This document shows, piece after piece, positions 49,374-60,280 of a stretch of 64,000 nt of DNA. A program made the position numbers and the translations under genes. The notes below the pieces were generated by a model. The model had not been told where the DNA came from and did not search any database. It saw nothing but the letters and a program-made list of their open reading frames with translations. Source of the DNA: Siphonodentalium dalli. Taxonomy: Eukaryota > Mollusca > Scaphopoda > Gadilida > Siphonodentaliidae. Numbering within the stretch: position 1 is the first letter of the stretch; every line of letters begins with the position of its first letter. The stretch spans positions 233,432,211 through 233,496,210 of the forward strand of contig CP136066.1 in the NCBI GenBank assembly GCA_032622095.1, written 5' to 3'.

Positions 49374-49474
49374 CTGATGGTATGATAACCGACGAGACGA
49401 CTGTGCGGCCCATGGAAGCATCAAAGGATGATCTCTTAGTAACTCACAGCGAGAGATACCTCAACAGTCTGAAG
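49374..49474 (+). CDS. HDAC11: histone deacetylase 11, coding exon 3
   Basis: Preceded by CTTTTTATTGAAG and followed by the donor GTCAGT. Two bases complete the codon split after exon 2, then 33 codons read DGMITDETTV, RPMEASKDDLLVTHSERYL and NSLK. This aligns with the HDAC11 segment that in human reads EASEEDLLVVHTRRYLNELK. The exon ends in phase 0 at residue 100. The acceptor is sited 10 bp from the end of a minisatellite, so its pyrimidine tract is very short. The rest of the gene is not visible in the next 14.5 kb, implying a large intron 3. Confidence 0.93.
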
Positions 49475-49544
49475 GTCAGTGACAGTCTATTCTGGGCTGA
49501 CTTTCATGTGTATTGGGCTATATTGCTTCTGATATAATCAAACC

Positions 49545-49920
49545 TGAATTTAGTGTGTCTAACATTTGCAGAATGAGGCCCCCCCAGAGGGTAAGTTTAG
49601 TTAAGCTATCACGCATGGTGGGCTAGCATCACCAAATTCACCATCTGGGGACATAATTCTGCTTAGGCCTCATAATCTGGGAAGTATCTATAGTCTCAAA
49701 TTAACATTGTTTTAGTTTCTTTTTACCTTCTGTTCAGTTTCTATATCCCATAATTTGCAGACAATAAAATACATAATCGAGGTGACTAATGGGTGAACAT
49801 CACCAACTTCAACTGGGTAACTTCAATCTGATCCTAGATACTCTCATAGCAGTTGAGGCCTAAGCAGAATGAGGCCCCCAGACTGTGAATTTGGTGATAC
49901 TAGCCTTGGGGTTCAAAATT
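49545..49920. mobile_element. foldback family I, copy 1
   Basis: Contains GCAGAATGAGGCCCCC, then AGAGGGTAAGTTTAGT and the inverse CACCAAATTCACCATCTGGG. A middle segment has TAATCGAGGTGACTAATGGG, and a second GCAGAATGAGGCCCCCAGA follows. Related copies are near 51700, 52660, 56690 and 59265. Confidence 0.65.
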
Positions 49921-50604
49921 GACAACAGGTATTAAATCTCCATGTCCCCCCGATACAATTAAAATTAACACTATATTCTATAGATGTGGATACAATTATT
50001 AACACTATAGTATATAGATGTGGATATAACTATTAATACTATAGTCTAAATATTATTAATGAAAATTAGGCGATGTTGATCCCCCAGGGAGGTAACTCAA
50101 CCACTTGAATATCCTGTAAATTGTCTAGTGCTTTCGCTAAATTGTATCTTCATCAGGACCAGGGTGGCGTGGGCAGATGTGGATTTTTCCTGTCCTTTTT
50201 TACTCTAGGTTGGTTGAGCATGGATTTGATCATCAGGGTGTTATAGACACAGAAGAGGTCACGGGGTTGAATGCGGCTATATTTTGGGTATGTTGTCCCT
50301 TGGTTCCCGTTAGTCTATGTGGGTAATTTGTGCAGATATATTGTTGCTGCCCAGTCACTTTAGTTAAGTGTGGGTAATCGTAGCGGGTATGTTGGATACA
50401 GTGCTACAAATAACATGGTGTGTCCAAGTCCAAGTATATGATTTGTAACCTTGACCGATATGATCCAAAGTGGTGCAGGTTTGTCACATTATTTATCAGA
50501 ATTTGTACCAACTGCTGATATATATATCATGTATAGAGAGAGAGAGCGCGGATCTTCACACTCCGACCCTACAAAGTGTACATGTAGGCACTAACAAGAA
50601 GGAC
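49921..50604. other. non-coding stretch, nothing recognised
   Basis: A short TATAGATGTGGATA repeat occurs near 49978-50040 and a GAGAGAGAG run near 50537. No exon of HDAC11 was seen. Confidence 0.45.
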
Positions 50605-51069
50605 TTTAATTAGTTGCCTCCCTTCTCTATATATTAATTAGTTGCCTCCCTTCTCTATATATTAATTAGTTGCCTCCCTTCTCTATATATTAATTAGTTG
50701 CCTCCCTTCTCTATATATTAATTAGTTGCCTCCCTTCTCTATATATTAATTAGTTGCCTCCCTTCTCTATATATTAATTAGTTGCCTCCCTTCTCTATAT
50801 ATTAATTAGTTGCCTCCCTTCTCTATATATTAATTAGTTGCCTCCCTTCTCTATATATTAATTAGTTGCCTCCCTTCTCTATATATTAATTAGTTGCCTC
50901 CCTTCTCTATATATTAATTAGTTGCCTCCATTCTCTATATATTAATTAGTTGCCTCCCTTCTCTATATATTAATTAGTTGCCTCCCTTCTCTATATATTA
51001 ATTAGTTGCCTCCCTTCTCTATATATTAATGACTTTAATTAGTTGCCTCCCTTCTCTATATATTAATGT
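50605..51069. repeat. minisatellite, 28-bp unit
   Basis: About 16 units, almost identical, containing TTAATTAGTTGCCTCCCTTC and TCTATATA. Confidence 0.95.
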
Positions 51070-51476
51070 TGGTGTTGGTTTCTTGACATGATTTCTGTAT
51101 TTATTTGATAATTTATCATTTTGCTTATTTCTCATCAGATATAACCTATATTTGCCTTTATTTAGACTGCACTAACACTTGGTATGTGACTTATATAGAC
51201 CACACAAACATGGGTAGGTGATTATGGGACACTTTGGTGATTCGGGTAAACAATTAGGAGAAATCCTGCTTAATTCACAAAATGCTCTGAAATTTTGAAT
51301 GCATAAATGTTTTGGCAAGTCTTCTCTCGGTCCACAACAGCTTAGGATATATTTGTTTTGGACCGAGTCCCATCCCATTACTCTTCTATAACAGACTTTA
51401 TGCCCATAATCATGAGTGGGTCTTATCTTGCTTGTATGCCTTCGGATTAAGTCAAATGGAAGCTTTGCTAAAACTA

Positions 51477-51626
51477 TGGCGACACAAATGTTGGTCCATT
51501 CGCTAACTGTGACGGCGACACAAATGCTGCTCCATTCGCTAACTGAACGGCGACATAAATGTTGCTTCATTCGCCAACTGTACGGCGACATAAATGTTGG
51601 TCCATTCTATAACTGTACAGCGAATT
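51477..51626. repeat. minisatellite, 38-bp unit
   Basis: Four imperfect units containing GGCGACATAAATGTTG and TCCATTCGCTAACTG. Confidence 0.85.
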
Positions 51627-51699
51627 AAATGTTGTTCGACCCACCACATGGTTAAAGCAAGGATAAATCATTCAACCAGGTCTGGAAATAGCAGACATG

Positions 51700-51794
51700 T
51701 AGAATGAGGTACCCAGAGGGTGAATTTAGTGATGTTATCCCACACAGCAGGCTCGCATCACCAAATTCACCCTCTGGGGATCTCATTCTGCTTA
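51700..51794. mobile_element. foldback family I, copy 2 (core only)
   Basis: AGAATGAGGTACCCAGAGGG and GTGAATTTAGTGATG face the complement CATCACCAAATTCACCCTCT and GGGGATCTCATTCT. Confidence 0.7.
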
Positions 51795-51859
51795 GACTTT
51801 AACTGCATTTAGTATGTATCTGTTGACTGTGATAGACATTCGCTAGATAATCCTGTAGT

Positions 51860-51935
51860 GAGCCTCACATAGATAGAAGGATCTGTCCCTGAGTGTTGTC
51901 TGCTCGTGTCTGTGAGGGGCTCCATTCAGGTGGCA
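51860..51935. repeat. GGAGCC-type palindrome, family M, diverged
   Basis: GTGAGCCTCAC...GTGAGGGGCTCC, similar in plan to 58388-58466. Confidence 0.5.
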
Positions 51936-51988
51936 TCAGTATGATCATGCCATGAATCTCTACACTGGCTATGCACAGTGATATCATA

Positions 51989-52597
51989 CAGTAATGCCCT
52001 AATTAATCGACCCCTTAACCACAGCAGAATTATGGGTAACTTTTCAGGATTTAGTCGGAAATATGGCTTGTTGCCATTCATCGGAAAGCTCTCGTGGAGA
52101 GCTTTCCGATGAATGGCAACAAGCCATATTTCCGACTAAATCCTGAAAAGTTACCCATAATTCAGCTGTGGTTAACCCTTTACCCAACAAACCGGCCAAA
52201 ACCGGCCAAATTAAGCTTCAACAGCCTAAAATATCTTCGGTCTGTCTCAATAGAACCATACAAATATGGGTATCATTGGAACCGGCTCATTGACCACATT
52301 GTGATGGTTACAGTTATGCCATGTGCCAATGCATTCTCTTATATATGCGAGTCGACCATAGGTCGCCTCGCACATATAAGAGAATGCATTGGCCTAAAAA
52401 AAATCTTTTTTTAACACTTTTTACAATTTTTTCTTACATTCTTTAACAATTTTATAATTTGTAATGTGTTAAGCCAATGCATTCTCTATAATATGCGAGG
52501 CGACCTATGGTCGACTCGCATATATAAGAGAATGCATTGGCACAGGGCCCTTCTGTTGGGTAAAGGGTTAAGGGGTCGATTAATTAGGGCATTACTG
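51989..52597. mobile_element. palindromic TA element, family C, copy interrupted by a TTAA MITE
   Basis: Starts CAGTAATGCCCTAATTAATC and ends with the complement, with TA on both sides (51987-51988 and 52598-52599). Without the insert (52176-52567 plus one TTAA) it is 213 bp and nearly perfectly self-complementary, centred on GAAAGCTCTCGTGGAGAGCTTTC. TA target and CAGT ends suggest Tc1/mariner-type mobilisation. Confidence 0.88.
52176..52567. mobile_element. hairpin-bearing TTAA MITE, family B, copy 2, nested
   Basis: CCCTTTACCCAACA to TGTTGGGTAAAGGG with TTAA on both sides (52172-52175 and 52568-52571). Hairpins are at 52325-52393 and 52473-52541. It sits in the right arm of the family C palindrome. 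The intact left arm (CCCCTTAACCACAGC) shows the unoccupied site with one TTAA, so the duplication is directly visible. Confidence 0.93.
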
Positions 52598-52659
52598 TAC
52601 TCCACCAGTTCAAAACACGGGAACCTTTTTAATGTTCTCACCATGCTGCCTGGATTTAA

Positions 52660-52935
52660 TGTGTATATTATTTGCAGAATGAGGTCCCCAGAGGGTGTAT
52701 TTAGTGATGCTATATTGCACATCGAGGTGACTTATGGGTGAATATCACTAACATCAACTGGGGAACTTCAATCTGATCCTATGACTCCCATAGCAGATGA
52801 GGCCTAAGCAGAATGAGGTTCTCAGAGGGTGAATTTAAATTTGGTGATGCTAGCCTTCTGTGTGGGGTAGCGTCACTAAATTCACCCTCCGGGGACCTCA
52901 TTCTGCAGATTTCAGACAAACTAAATTCAGGCCTG
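52660..52935. mobile_element. foldback family I, copy 3
   Basis: TTTGCAGAATGAGGTCCCCA and GAGGGTGTATTTAGTGATGC on the left; complement CACCCTCCGGGGACCTCATT and CTGCAGATTTCAGACAAACT on the right. The middle again has a CATCGAGGTGACTTATGGGT-type stretch. Confidence 0.7.
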
Positions 52936-53130
52936 GTCTTACAGGGAACTTTATAACTTTGAACAAACAATGCAGGGAATATATTTCTTTGTTAATACTT
53001 TACCTTAATAATCTATTTCACAGTAGGGGGTGATCCCTGCTTGAGATTGCATGAAGTTTGTGACTTTTGAGCTGGTATCGCAATAAACCTCAATTGATTA
53101 CCCGGGAGAAATTCCATAATTGTAAGTCTA

Positions 53131-53790
53131 CAGTAATGCCCTAAATAATCGACTTCTTTGAAAACAGTAGTAGCAAAGCTCACCTTAGTAACTGGTATTC
53201 GGTACCGGGCCCTCGTCACCGGGCCCATAGTCTACCTTAGTAACTGGTATTCGTCACCGGGGCCCATAGTCTACCTTCGTAACTGGTATTCGTCACCGGG
53301 CCCATAGTCTACCTTCGTAACTGGTATTCGTCACCGGGCCCATAGTCTACCTTCGTAACTGGTATTCGTCACCGGGCCCATAGTCTACCTTCGTAACTGG
53401 TATTCGTCACCGGGCCCATAGTCTACCTTCGTAACTGGTATTCGTCACCGGGCCCATAGTCTACCTTCGTAACTGGTATTCGTCACCGGGCCCATTGTCT
53501 TTTGCTGTCCTCCATTACTTTGATCCCCATTCAGTTATTTCGTTCTTCTCCGCACAAACATTCAAACCGACTGACGTATAATCTTCCACTTCCGCTCTCA
53601 CTTCCGGTATGTACATATTGCTGTCAAAGAGCAATAACTCTATCTCACTTATTCACAAACAGTCTCGCCATATAAGTCAAACATGTAGTTAACATTCTTA
53701 ACCACAGCAGAATTATGGGTAATTTTTCAGTATTTATGGCTTGTTGCCATTCATCGGAAAGCTCTCATTGAGAACTTTCACCTAAGTCAT
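53131..53790. mobile_element. family C element split by a minisatellite
   Basis: CAGTAATGCCCTAAATAATC at 53131 (TA before it) is one end. TTAACCACAGCAGAATTATG and CATCGGAAAGCTCTCA at about 53698-53770 are the middle. The 38-bp array at 53182-53503 and unrelated sequence lie between. The right end is missing. Confidence 0.65.
53182..53503. repeat. minisatellite, 38-bp unit
   Basis: About eight units containing CTTCGTAACTGGTATTCGTC and ACCGGGCCCATAGTCT. The first units are diverged. Confidence 0.93.
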
Positions 53791-53853
53791 GCAATCTTAG
53801 GTGGGACCTTGACATACTGTGAAATACATTGTTATTAAAGGAACTGGTATTAA

Positions 53854-54060
53854 CCCTTTCAGTGCCAAGTGCGATTTTTGTATCAGCCCATATTTCCTTG
53901 ATCATTTTTCAAATTTATTGATTATAATAATGTGATACATTGATGGAAAGAGCTCTTAGAGCTCTTCCCATCAATGTATCACATTATTATAATCAATAAA
54001 TTTGAAGAATGATCAAGGAAATATGGGTTGATACAAAAATCGGACTTGGAACTGAATGGG
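53854..54060. mobile_element. TTAA foldback MITE, family D, copy 2
   Basis: A 207-bp, almost complete palindrome starting CCCTTTCAGTGCCAAGTGCG and ending with its diverged complement, with TTAA on both sides (53850-53853 and 54061-54064). The centre is GGAAAGAGCTCTTAGAGCTC. No shared hairpin pair in this copy. Confidence 0.9.
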
Positions 54061-54193
54061 TTAACTAGGAAATATATAACCTGCCCTAATTTGTTCAATG
54101 TTATAAACTTCCCCACATCATAAAATCAATAACCTCCCATGTTTTGAACTGTTATATTATGATCTCTATGGGCGTAACTAGAGTAGAGATTAG

Positions 54194-54585
54194 CCCTTGA
54201 CCCAACAGAAGGGCCCTGTGCCAATGCATTCTCTTATATATGCGAGTCGACCATAGGTCGCCTCGCATATATAAGAGAATGCATTGGCTTAACACATTAA
54301 AAATTATAAAATTGTTAAAGAATGTAAGATAAAATGGTAAAAAGTGTTAAAAAAAGATTTTTTTTATGCCAATGCATTCTCTTATATATGCGAGGCGACC
54401 TATGGTCGACTCGCATATATAAGAGAATGCATTGGCACAGGGCATAACTGTAACTATCACAATGTGGTCAAGGAGCCGGTTCCAATGATATCCATATTTG
54501 TATGGTTCTATTGAGACAGACCGAAGATATTTTAGGCTGTTGAAGCTTTATTTGGCCGGTTTTGGCCGGTTTGTTGGGTAAAGGG
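54194..54585. mobile_element. hairpin-bearing TTAA MITE, family B, copy 3
   Basis: Opposite orientation to copies 1 and 2. TTAG (decayed TTAA) precedes CCCTTGACCCAACA; GGGTAAAGGG precedes TTAA at 54586-54589. Hairpins are at 54220-54288 and 54368-54436. Confidence 0.9.
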
Positions 54586-54899
54586 TTAATGACATGATAT
54601 AGATACCCCCTTGTTATTAGTACCTAGCACACTTTACAAGCTTTATATATTATCTCCAAAGGAGTAACATGTTTGATATATTAAATCATTTATTACTTGC
54701 CCTTTACAGCTTTCCAGTATAATAGAGGGAATTGACCAGGTATATGTATGAAAACTCTTTTTTCCTTGGATTATGCCAGTCAGTTAATTTAATTGACCTT
54801 GGATTATGCCCGTCAGTTAATTTAATTGACCTACAAAATAAATTGTCCACAAATCGTCACTTTAACCGGAGAGTTAGGATGTTACATTCTATTTCCATA

Positions 54900-55784
54900 T
54901 TCAACCAAAGAATGAAAATTTATCGTTTAAGTTTAAGCTATTGCCACGCGTTGGCATCCATCGTCCGCGTGAGCGTGCATCCTTCAACAATTTCTGTTAG
55001 CACTCCCTACAGGACAAATCTCTCATCCGATCATCACCAAACTTCATTTGGAGCTTTGAGGTGACATCTAGATGGGAGCCATTTTGTTTTCCTTCATTAA
55101 AAACATTGCCGCCAGCAGCCATCTGGGATTTAATTTGGATCCATCGGCACACCCTGCACTGCTTGCAGGCTGAATTTATTAGAGAATTGTTTCGAAAATT
55201 TACAGTAATGTTTAGAATCATCTCTAAATGGCAGCTGTTGAATTAAAAAAAATTTATCAAAAACATGGCCACTGGCAGCCATCTTGGTTTTTACTCTGTG
55301 CATTTATAAATCCTTTGGCACACCCAACAGACCACATCCCTCATCCAATCATCATGAAACATCATGGATCTTTTGGTTTACTAGAGATGGGAGCCATCAA
55401 AATTTTCCTAATTTCATTTAGAAACATGGCCTCCAGCAGCCATTTTGGATTTAAAATTTGAATCAATTGGCTCACCTTGCAGCCCGCATTTATCAGGGAA
55501 TTGTTTGAAAATTAATAGACATGTTTAGGGTCAACTCTAGATGGGAACTATCAAATTGATTTCTTTTATGAAAAACATGGCCGTGCCATCTTGGATTTTA
55601 CTTTATTCATGACTTAATCCTGTGGCACACCCTACAGACCACATCACTTGTCCAATCATCACCAAACAAATAGATTTGAATCCCTGCAGCTGAAAATTTA
55701 TACATTGTTGGTGAACTGTTTTAAACGATATTCAATCAAAACATGGCAGCCGTCTAAGATTTTACTCCTTACATCACTAAATAC
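54900..55784. repeat. dispersed repeat family J, diverged units
   Basis: About five units share ACATGGCC(G/A)CCAGCAGCCA, TCTTGGATTT, GGCACACCCTACAGACCACA and ATCATCACCAAAC. The units are diverged from the copies at 25-30 kb. Confidence 0.7.
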
Positions 55785-56524
55785 TTTAAACTTTAATACA
55801 TTTAAACTATATGCATTCCATAAACATTTAAACTATCCACATTCCTTAAACATTTAAATTATCTGCATTCCATAAACATTTAAACTATCCACATTCCTTA
55901 AACATTTAAATTATCTGCATTCCATAAACATTTAAACTATCCACATTCCTTAAACATTTAAACCATCCACATTTTTTAAACACTTAAACTATCTGCATTC
56001 CATAAACATTTAAACTATCCGCATTCCTTAAACATTTAAACTATCTGCATTCGATAAACATTTAAACTATCCACATTCCTTAAACATTTAAACTATCCGC
56101 ATTCCTTAAACATTTAAACTATCTGCATTCCATAAACATTTAAACTATCCACATTTCTTAAACATTTAAATTATCGCATTCCTTAAACATTTAAATTATC
56201 CGCATTCCTTAAACATTTAAATTATCCGCATTCCTTAAATATTTAAATTATCCGCATTCCATAAACATTTAAACTATCCACATTCCTTAAACATTTAAAC
56301 TATCCGCATTCCTTAAACATTTAAACTATCTGCATTCCATAAACATTTAAACTATCCACATTCCTTAAACATTTAAATTATCCGCATTCCTTAAACATTT
56401 AAATTATCCGCATTCCTTAAACATTTAAACTATCTGCATTCCATAAACATTTAAACTATCCACATTCCTTAAACATTTAAACCATCCACATTCCTTAAAC
56501 ATTTAAACATTCCACATTCCTTAT
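55785..56524. repeat. minisatellite, 26-bp unit
   Basis: About 27 units of CATTCCTTAAACATTTAAAC plus TATCCG, TATCTG or TATCCA. Confidence 0.93.
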
Positions 56525-56566
56525 CGCTCCATTGACTGCAAGCCTGCAAATAGTGTGTGAATTTAG

Positions 56567-57198
56567 TGAGCTACAGCGTTATTGACACATTCATTGGTAG
56601 GGACTAAATCATTCGTTTATCTGTTTGTAATTAAATACTTCATATGGATATTCAGGGCGACCACTATTTCCAAATGTCGCAAGTTATTATTGTAGAATTA
56701 AACCAAATTCACCCTCTGGGAACCTCATTCTGCTTAGGCCTCAACTGCTATGTGAGACCTAAGATCAGATTGAAGTTTCCCAGTTGAAGCTGGTGATATT
56801 AACATATTAGTCACCTCGATTATGTATTTTATCTTCTGCAAATTATGGAATATCGAAACTTCCCAGAAGGGAAAAAGTAAGTAAAAACAATATTAATTTG
56901 AGACTATAGATACTTCCCAGATGAGGCCCAAGCAGAATGAGGCCCAGTGGGTGAATTTGGTTATGCTAGCCCGCCGTGTTGGATAGCATCACTAAATTCA
57001 CCCTATGGGGACCTCATTCTGCAAATGACAGACAAACTATTTGCAGGCTTGATTGACTGTAATGTTGAACAATGTCGCCTCTCCTAGTTGAGCTACAGTG
57101 TTATTGACACATTCATTGGTAGGGACTAAATCATTCGTTCATCTGTTTGTAATTAAATACTTCATATGGATATTCGGGGTGACCACTATTTCCAAATA
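56567..57198. repeat. 110-bp direct repeat bracketing a family I element
   Basis: The copies at about 56567-56677 and 57088-57198 share GACACATTCATTGGTAGGGA and AATACTTCATATGGATATTC with few differences. Confidence 0.75.
56690..57050. mobile_element. foldback family I, copy 4
   Basis: CAAATTCACCCTCTGGGAAC and CTCATTCTGCTTAGGCCTCA on the left. The right side has AAGCAGAATGAGGCCCAGTG, then AAATTCACCCTATGGGGACC and TCATTCTGCAAATGACAGAC. Confidence 0.68.
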
Positions 57199-57550
57199 TC
57201 GTCTCCATAATTTATAATTAACCTTTTGGCGAGGAGAACGACATATGTCGCCGTACGGTTCGCGAGTAAAACATATATGTCGTTTCAGGAAGTGTCATTT
57301 TATGTAGACATAACTTCAATAAATCATCTGATTTATAAATGATTTGTATAGGAGATATTTTGAATAATATAATATCCCAAATATATAAGTGCAATCGATT
57401 ATGATAACACACGTTAACAGAAAATACACATAAATTAAAATGAATTATTGGACCCTTTTGACCCGAACTTGTTAATAATTATTGCTATGACATTGATGTT
57501 AGATTTACTCATGACGTCATGTATAAGATGTTACAAATACTCTCCAAAGG
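57199..57550. other. non-coding stretch, nothing recognised
   Basis: AT-rich with no repeat or frame of note. Confidence 0.4.
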
Positions 57551-57554
57551 TTAA

Positions 57555-57947
57555 CCCTTTACCCAACAGAAGGGCCCTGTGCCAATGCATTCTCTTATAT
57601 ATGCGAGTCGACCATAGGTCGCCTCGCATATATAAGAGAATGCATTGGCTTAACACATTAAAAATTATAAAATTGTTAAAGAATGTAAGAAAAAATGGTA
57701 AAAAGTGTTAAAAAAAGATTTTTTTTTAGGCCAATGCATTCTCTTATATATGCGAGGCGACCTATGGTCGACTCGCATATATAAGAGAATGTATTGGCAC
57801 AGGGCATAACTGTAACCATCACAATGTGGTCAATGAGCCGGTTCCAATGATATCCATATTTGTATGGTTCTATTGAGACAGACCGAAGATATTTTAGGCT
57901 GTTGAAGCTTTATTTGGCCGGTTTTGGCCGGTTTGTTGCGTAAAGGG
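57555..57947. mobile_element. hairpin-bearing TTAA MITE, family B, copy 4
   Basis: TTAA at 57551-57554 and 57948-57951 on both sides, ends CCCTTTACCCAACA and GTTGCGTAAAGGG. Hairpins are at 57581-57649 and 57730-57798. Nearly identical to copy 3. Confidence 0.93.
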
Positions 57948-58387
57948 TTAAGCAATATCCATGTTACAGTTTTGAGGTGGTGGTTCAATGTCACAAGTTA
58001 TTATTGTAGAGTTAAACTACCTTACTATCCAAACTTCTTTGATTAAAGTGACGATTAATATGATGCCTTGTAATTTAAAAATTGCACAATTTCCTGTTGT
58101 CATGGCAATATATCTATGTATTTTTTTTTATATGCTTCGTAAAGACAAACATTGCCGACATTTCCACTGTTGTCATGACGATGAATATATAATGCTTTGT
58201 AAAGATGAGCATGCCATATCCATGAACACATGATTCCTTCGTTGTCACATTATTGTGCTGTTTATTTGTATTTATAGACATTGCATGTTATACTAACAAT
58301 GGTCGTAGCATTGTGAGCATTGGGGTGCATGTGGTGCATGTTGTCAGCATTCTCACAATCAAATGAGCTATTCTCAGTACTTGAACC

Positions 58388-58573
58388 CTTTATGGAGCCC
58401 CAGACAGAGAAAACAATGCACTGATGACTGCAGTCTGCTTGGGTCCTTGTGAGGCTCCATACGGAAGTATTATATATCCCTTTCATTTAGAGACCTGTAT
58501 AGAGCCCCAGACTAAGAAAACAATGCACTGATGACTGTCATCTGCTTGGATCTGTGTGAGGCTCCATACAGGA
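58388..58573. repeat. two tandem GGAGCC-type palindromes, family M
   Basis: GAGCCCCAGACAGAGAAAAC to GTGAGGCTCCATAC, then a second copy GAGCCCCAGACTAAGAAAAC to GTGAGGCTCCATACAGG. Both hold CAATGCACTGATGACTG in the middle. Confidence 0.75.
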
Positions 58574-58584
58574 GTGTTATAAAG

Positions 58585-58838
58585 CCCTTTCATGATGGGA
58601 GCTGCACTGGTGCAGCATTAAATACCCTGTGCCAGTGCATTCTCTTATATATGCAAGTCTCCTATAGGGAGCCTCTTATATATAAGAGAATGTACTGGCT
58701 TACAAGATCAAGGTAAATATTGTTTGACCAATGCATTCTCTTATATATACGAGGCCCACTGGGGCGACTCACATATATAAGAGAATGCATTGGCACAAGG
58801 TTTTCTAATATAATCAGGCACCTCCATTCATCGTAGGG
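58585..58838. mobile_element. hairpin-bearing element, family L, copy 1
   Basis: Left CCCTTTCATGATGGGAGCTG, right CCATTCATCGTAGGG followed by TTAA. Diverged hairpins are at 58631-58699 (loop side AGTCTCCTATAGGGAGCCT) and 58728-58794. Confidence 0.75.
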
Positions 58839-58981
58839 TTAAAGATGTATTATGACCCCTATCTGACCCCCTATCTGACCCCTATCGGATTCTACATCAA
58901 GTTAGTCAAAAATTTCTGTTCGTAATACATGTACAAATGAAAAAAATGTTAATTACATGTGGTTCAATATCATTTGTAACA

Positions 58982-59122
58982 CAGTAATGCCGTAAATAAT
59001 CGACCTCTTAACCACAGCAGAATTATGGGTAACTTTTCAGGATTTAGTCGTAAATATGGCTTGTTACCATTCATCGGAAAGCTCTTAGTGTGGTTAAGGA
59101 GTTGATTATTAAGGCATTACTG
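58982..59122. mobile_element. family C element, internally deleted
   Basis: CAGTAATGCCGTAAATAATC to GATTATTAAGGCATTACTG. Most of the right arm is missing after CATCGGAAAGCTCTTA. Confidence 0.8.
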
Positions 59123-59264
59123 TATGTGTCATGGAGACCGAACGAAACAGTGAAAAGAGCATAAAACTCTCAATTGAAGATGCCTGTCCGATTTAACACT
59201 TATAAAATTACTATTTATTCAGCTTTGGGGGGGGGGGGGGGGTATGGGGGGTGATAAATACAAG

Positions 59265-59990
59265 TCTTGAAATAGTGTGTCTGCCATTTGCAGAATGATA
59301 TCCCAGAGGGTGAATTTAGAGATGCTACCCACATAGCGGGCTAACATCACCCCACATAGCGGGCTAACATCACCCCACATAGCGGGCTAACATCACCCCA
59401 CATAGCGGGCTAGCAGCTTGTAGACCTCATATTCTGTGAAGTATACCTGTAGTCTCAAATTAACATTGTTCAACTGGGGATATTCAATCTGATCCTAGGT
59501 CTCCCATGGTAGTTGAGGCAGTTTAAAGTTACATGCATCGAATGGGGCAGTTTAAAGTAGCATGCATCGAATGGGGCAGTTTAAAGTAGGCATGCACTTG
59601 CACTTGCACAACACTGACGATATGGTGCTGGACATTTGCATAATGAGGTCTCCAAAGGGTGAATTTATTGACACTACCACACACACAGCGTGTTAGCATC
59701 ACCAAATTCATCATCTAGAGACCAATGCTTTGGGAGATCTAAACTCAGATTTAAGTTCTCAGATAGTGAAGATTGTGATTTACACCCCACTGGGCACCTC
59801 AATTTTGCAACTCTGGAAACTTAAATCTGAGTCTTGATCTCCTGTAGCAGATGCGGAATGCAGACTGACCCCCCCCCCCCCCCCCCCCCCCCCCAGAGGA
59901 TGAATTTGGTGATGCTAGCCTGCTGTGTGGGTAGCATTGCTAAATTCACCCTCTGTGGACCTCATTCTACAAATATCCGGCACCATATTG
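59265..59990. mobile_element. foldback family I, copy 5, with small tandem repeats
   Basis: CAGAATGATATCCCAGAGGG at the left and AATTCACCCTCTGTGGACCT at the right. Inside are four 23-bp units of CCCACATAGCGGGCTAACAT (59333-59410), three units of GTTTAAAGTAGCATGCATCG (about 59520-59590) and a C tract at about 59871-59894. A G tract lies just outside at about 59227-59242. Confidence 0.62.
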
Positions 59991-60009
59991 GCAGGCCTGT
60001 ATGACACAT

Positions 60010-60112
60010 TTCCTTACTGATGTTATCCCACCCTGTTGTTGCCTCACTGCTCCGATGGTATCCCACCCTGTTGTTGCCTTACTTTTATGATGTTATCCCA
60101 CCCTGCTGTTGT
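60010..60112. repeat. three-copy direct repeat
   Basis: GATGTTATCCCACCCTGTTG with short variable spacers, three times. Confidence 0.75.
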
Positions 60113-60179
60113 TTTGTTTGTTATTGTTGTTACCAGTGATTTTCAACCATATGTAATTGTATGATTATCCATTTCAAGA

Positions 60180-60262
60180 CCCATAGAGACCCCCACATAG
60201 AATGCAGAGACAACACTCCATAGTGCATGCTTCCATCTGAGTGAGGCTCCCTGTGGGTTAAA
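60180..60262. repeat. GGAGCC-type palindrome, family M, diverged
   Basis: AGAGACCCCCACATAGAATG to GAGTGAGGCTCCCTGTGGG. Confidence 0.5.
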
Positions 60263-60280
60263 CATTAAATTTTATATTAT

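Larger units (their letters stand above)
51943..52625. mobile_element. foldback family N, copy 2, interrupted by nested elements
   Basis: ATGCCATGAATCTCTACACT on the left and CCACCAGTTCAAAACACGGG on the right reproduce one arm of the copy at 14056-14412. They are separated by the family C element at 51989-52597. Confidence 0.65.

Noticed and set aside
54699-54741. Possible small exon (CCTTTACAG acceptor, CCAG donor before GTATAT)
   Set aside because: The short peptide does not match the HDAC11 region expected after exon 3, and no other gene context exists.
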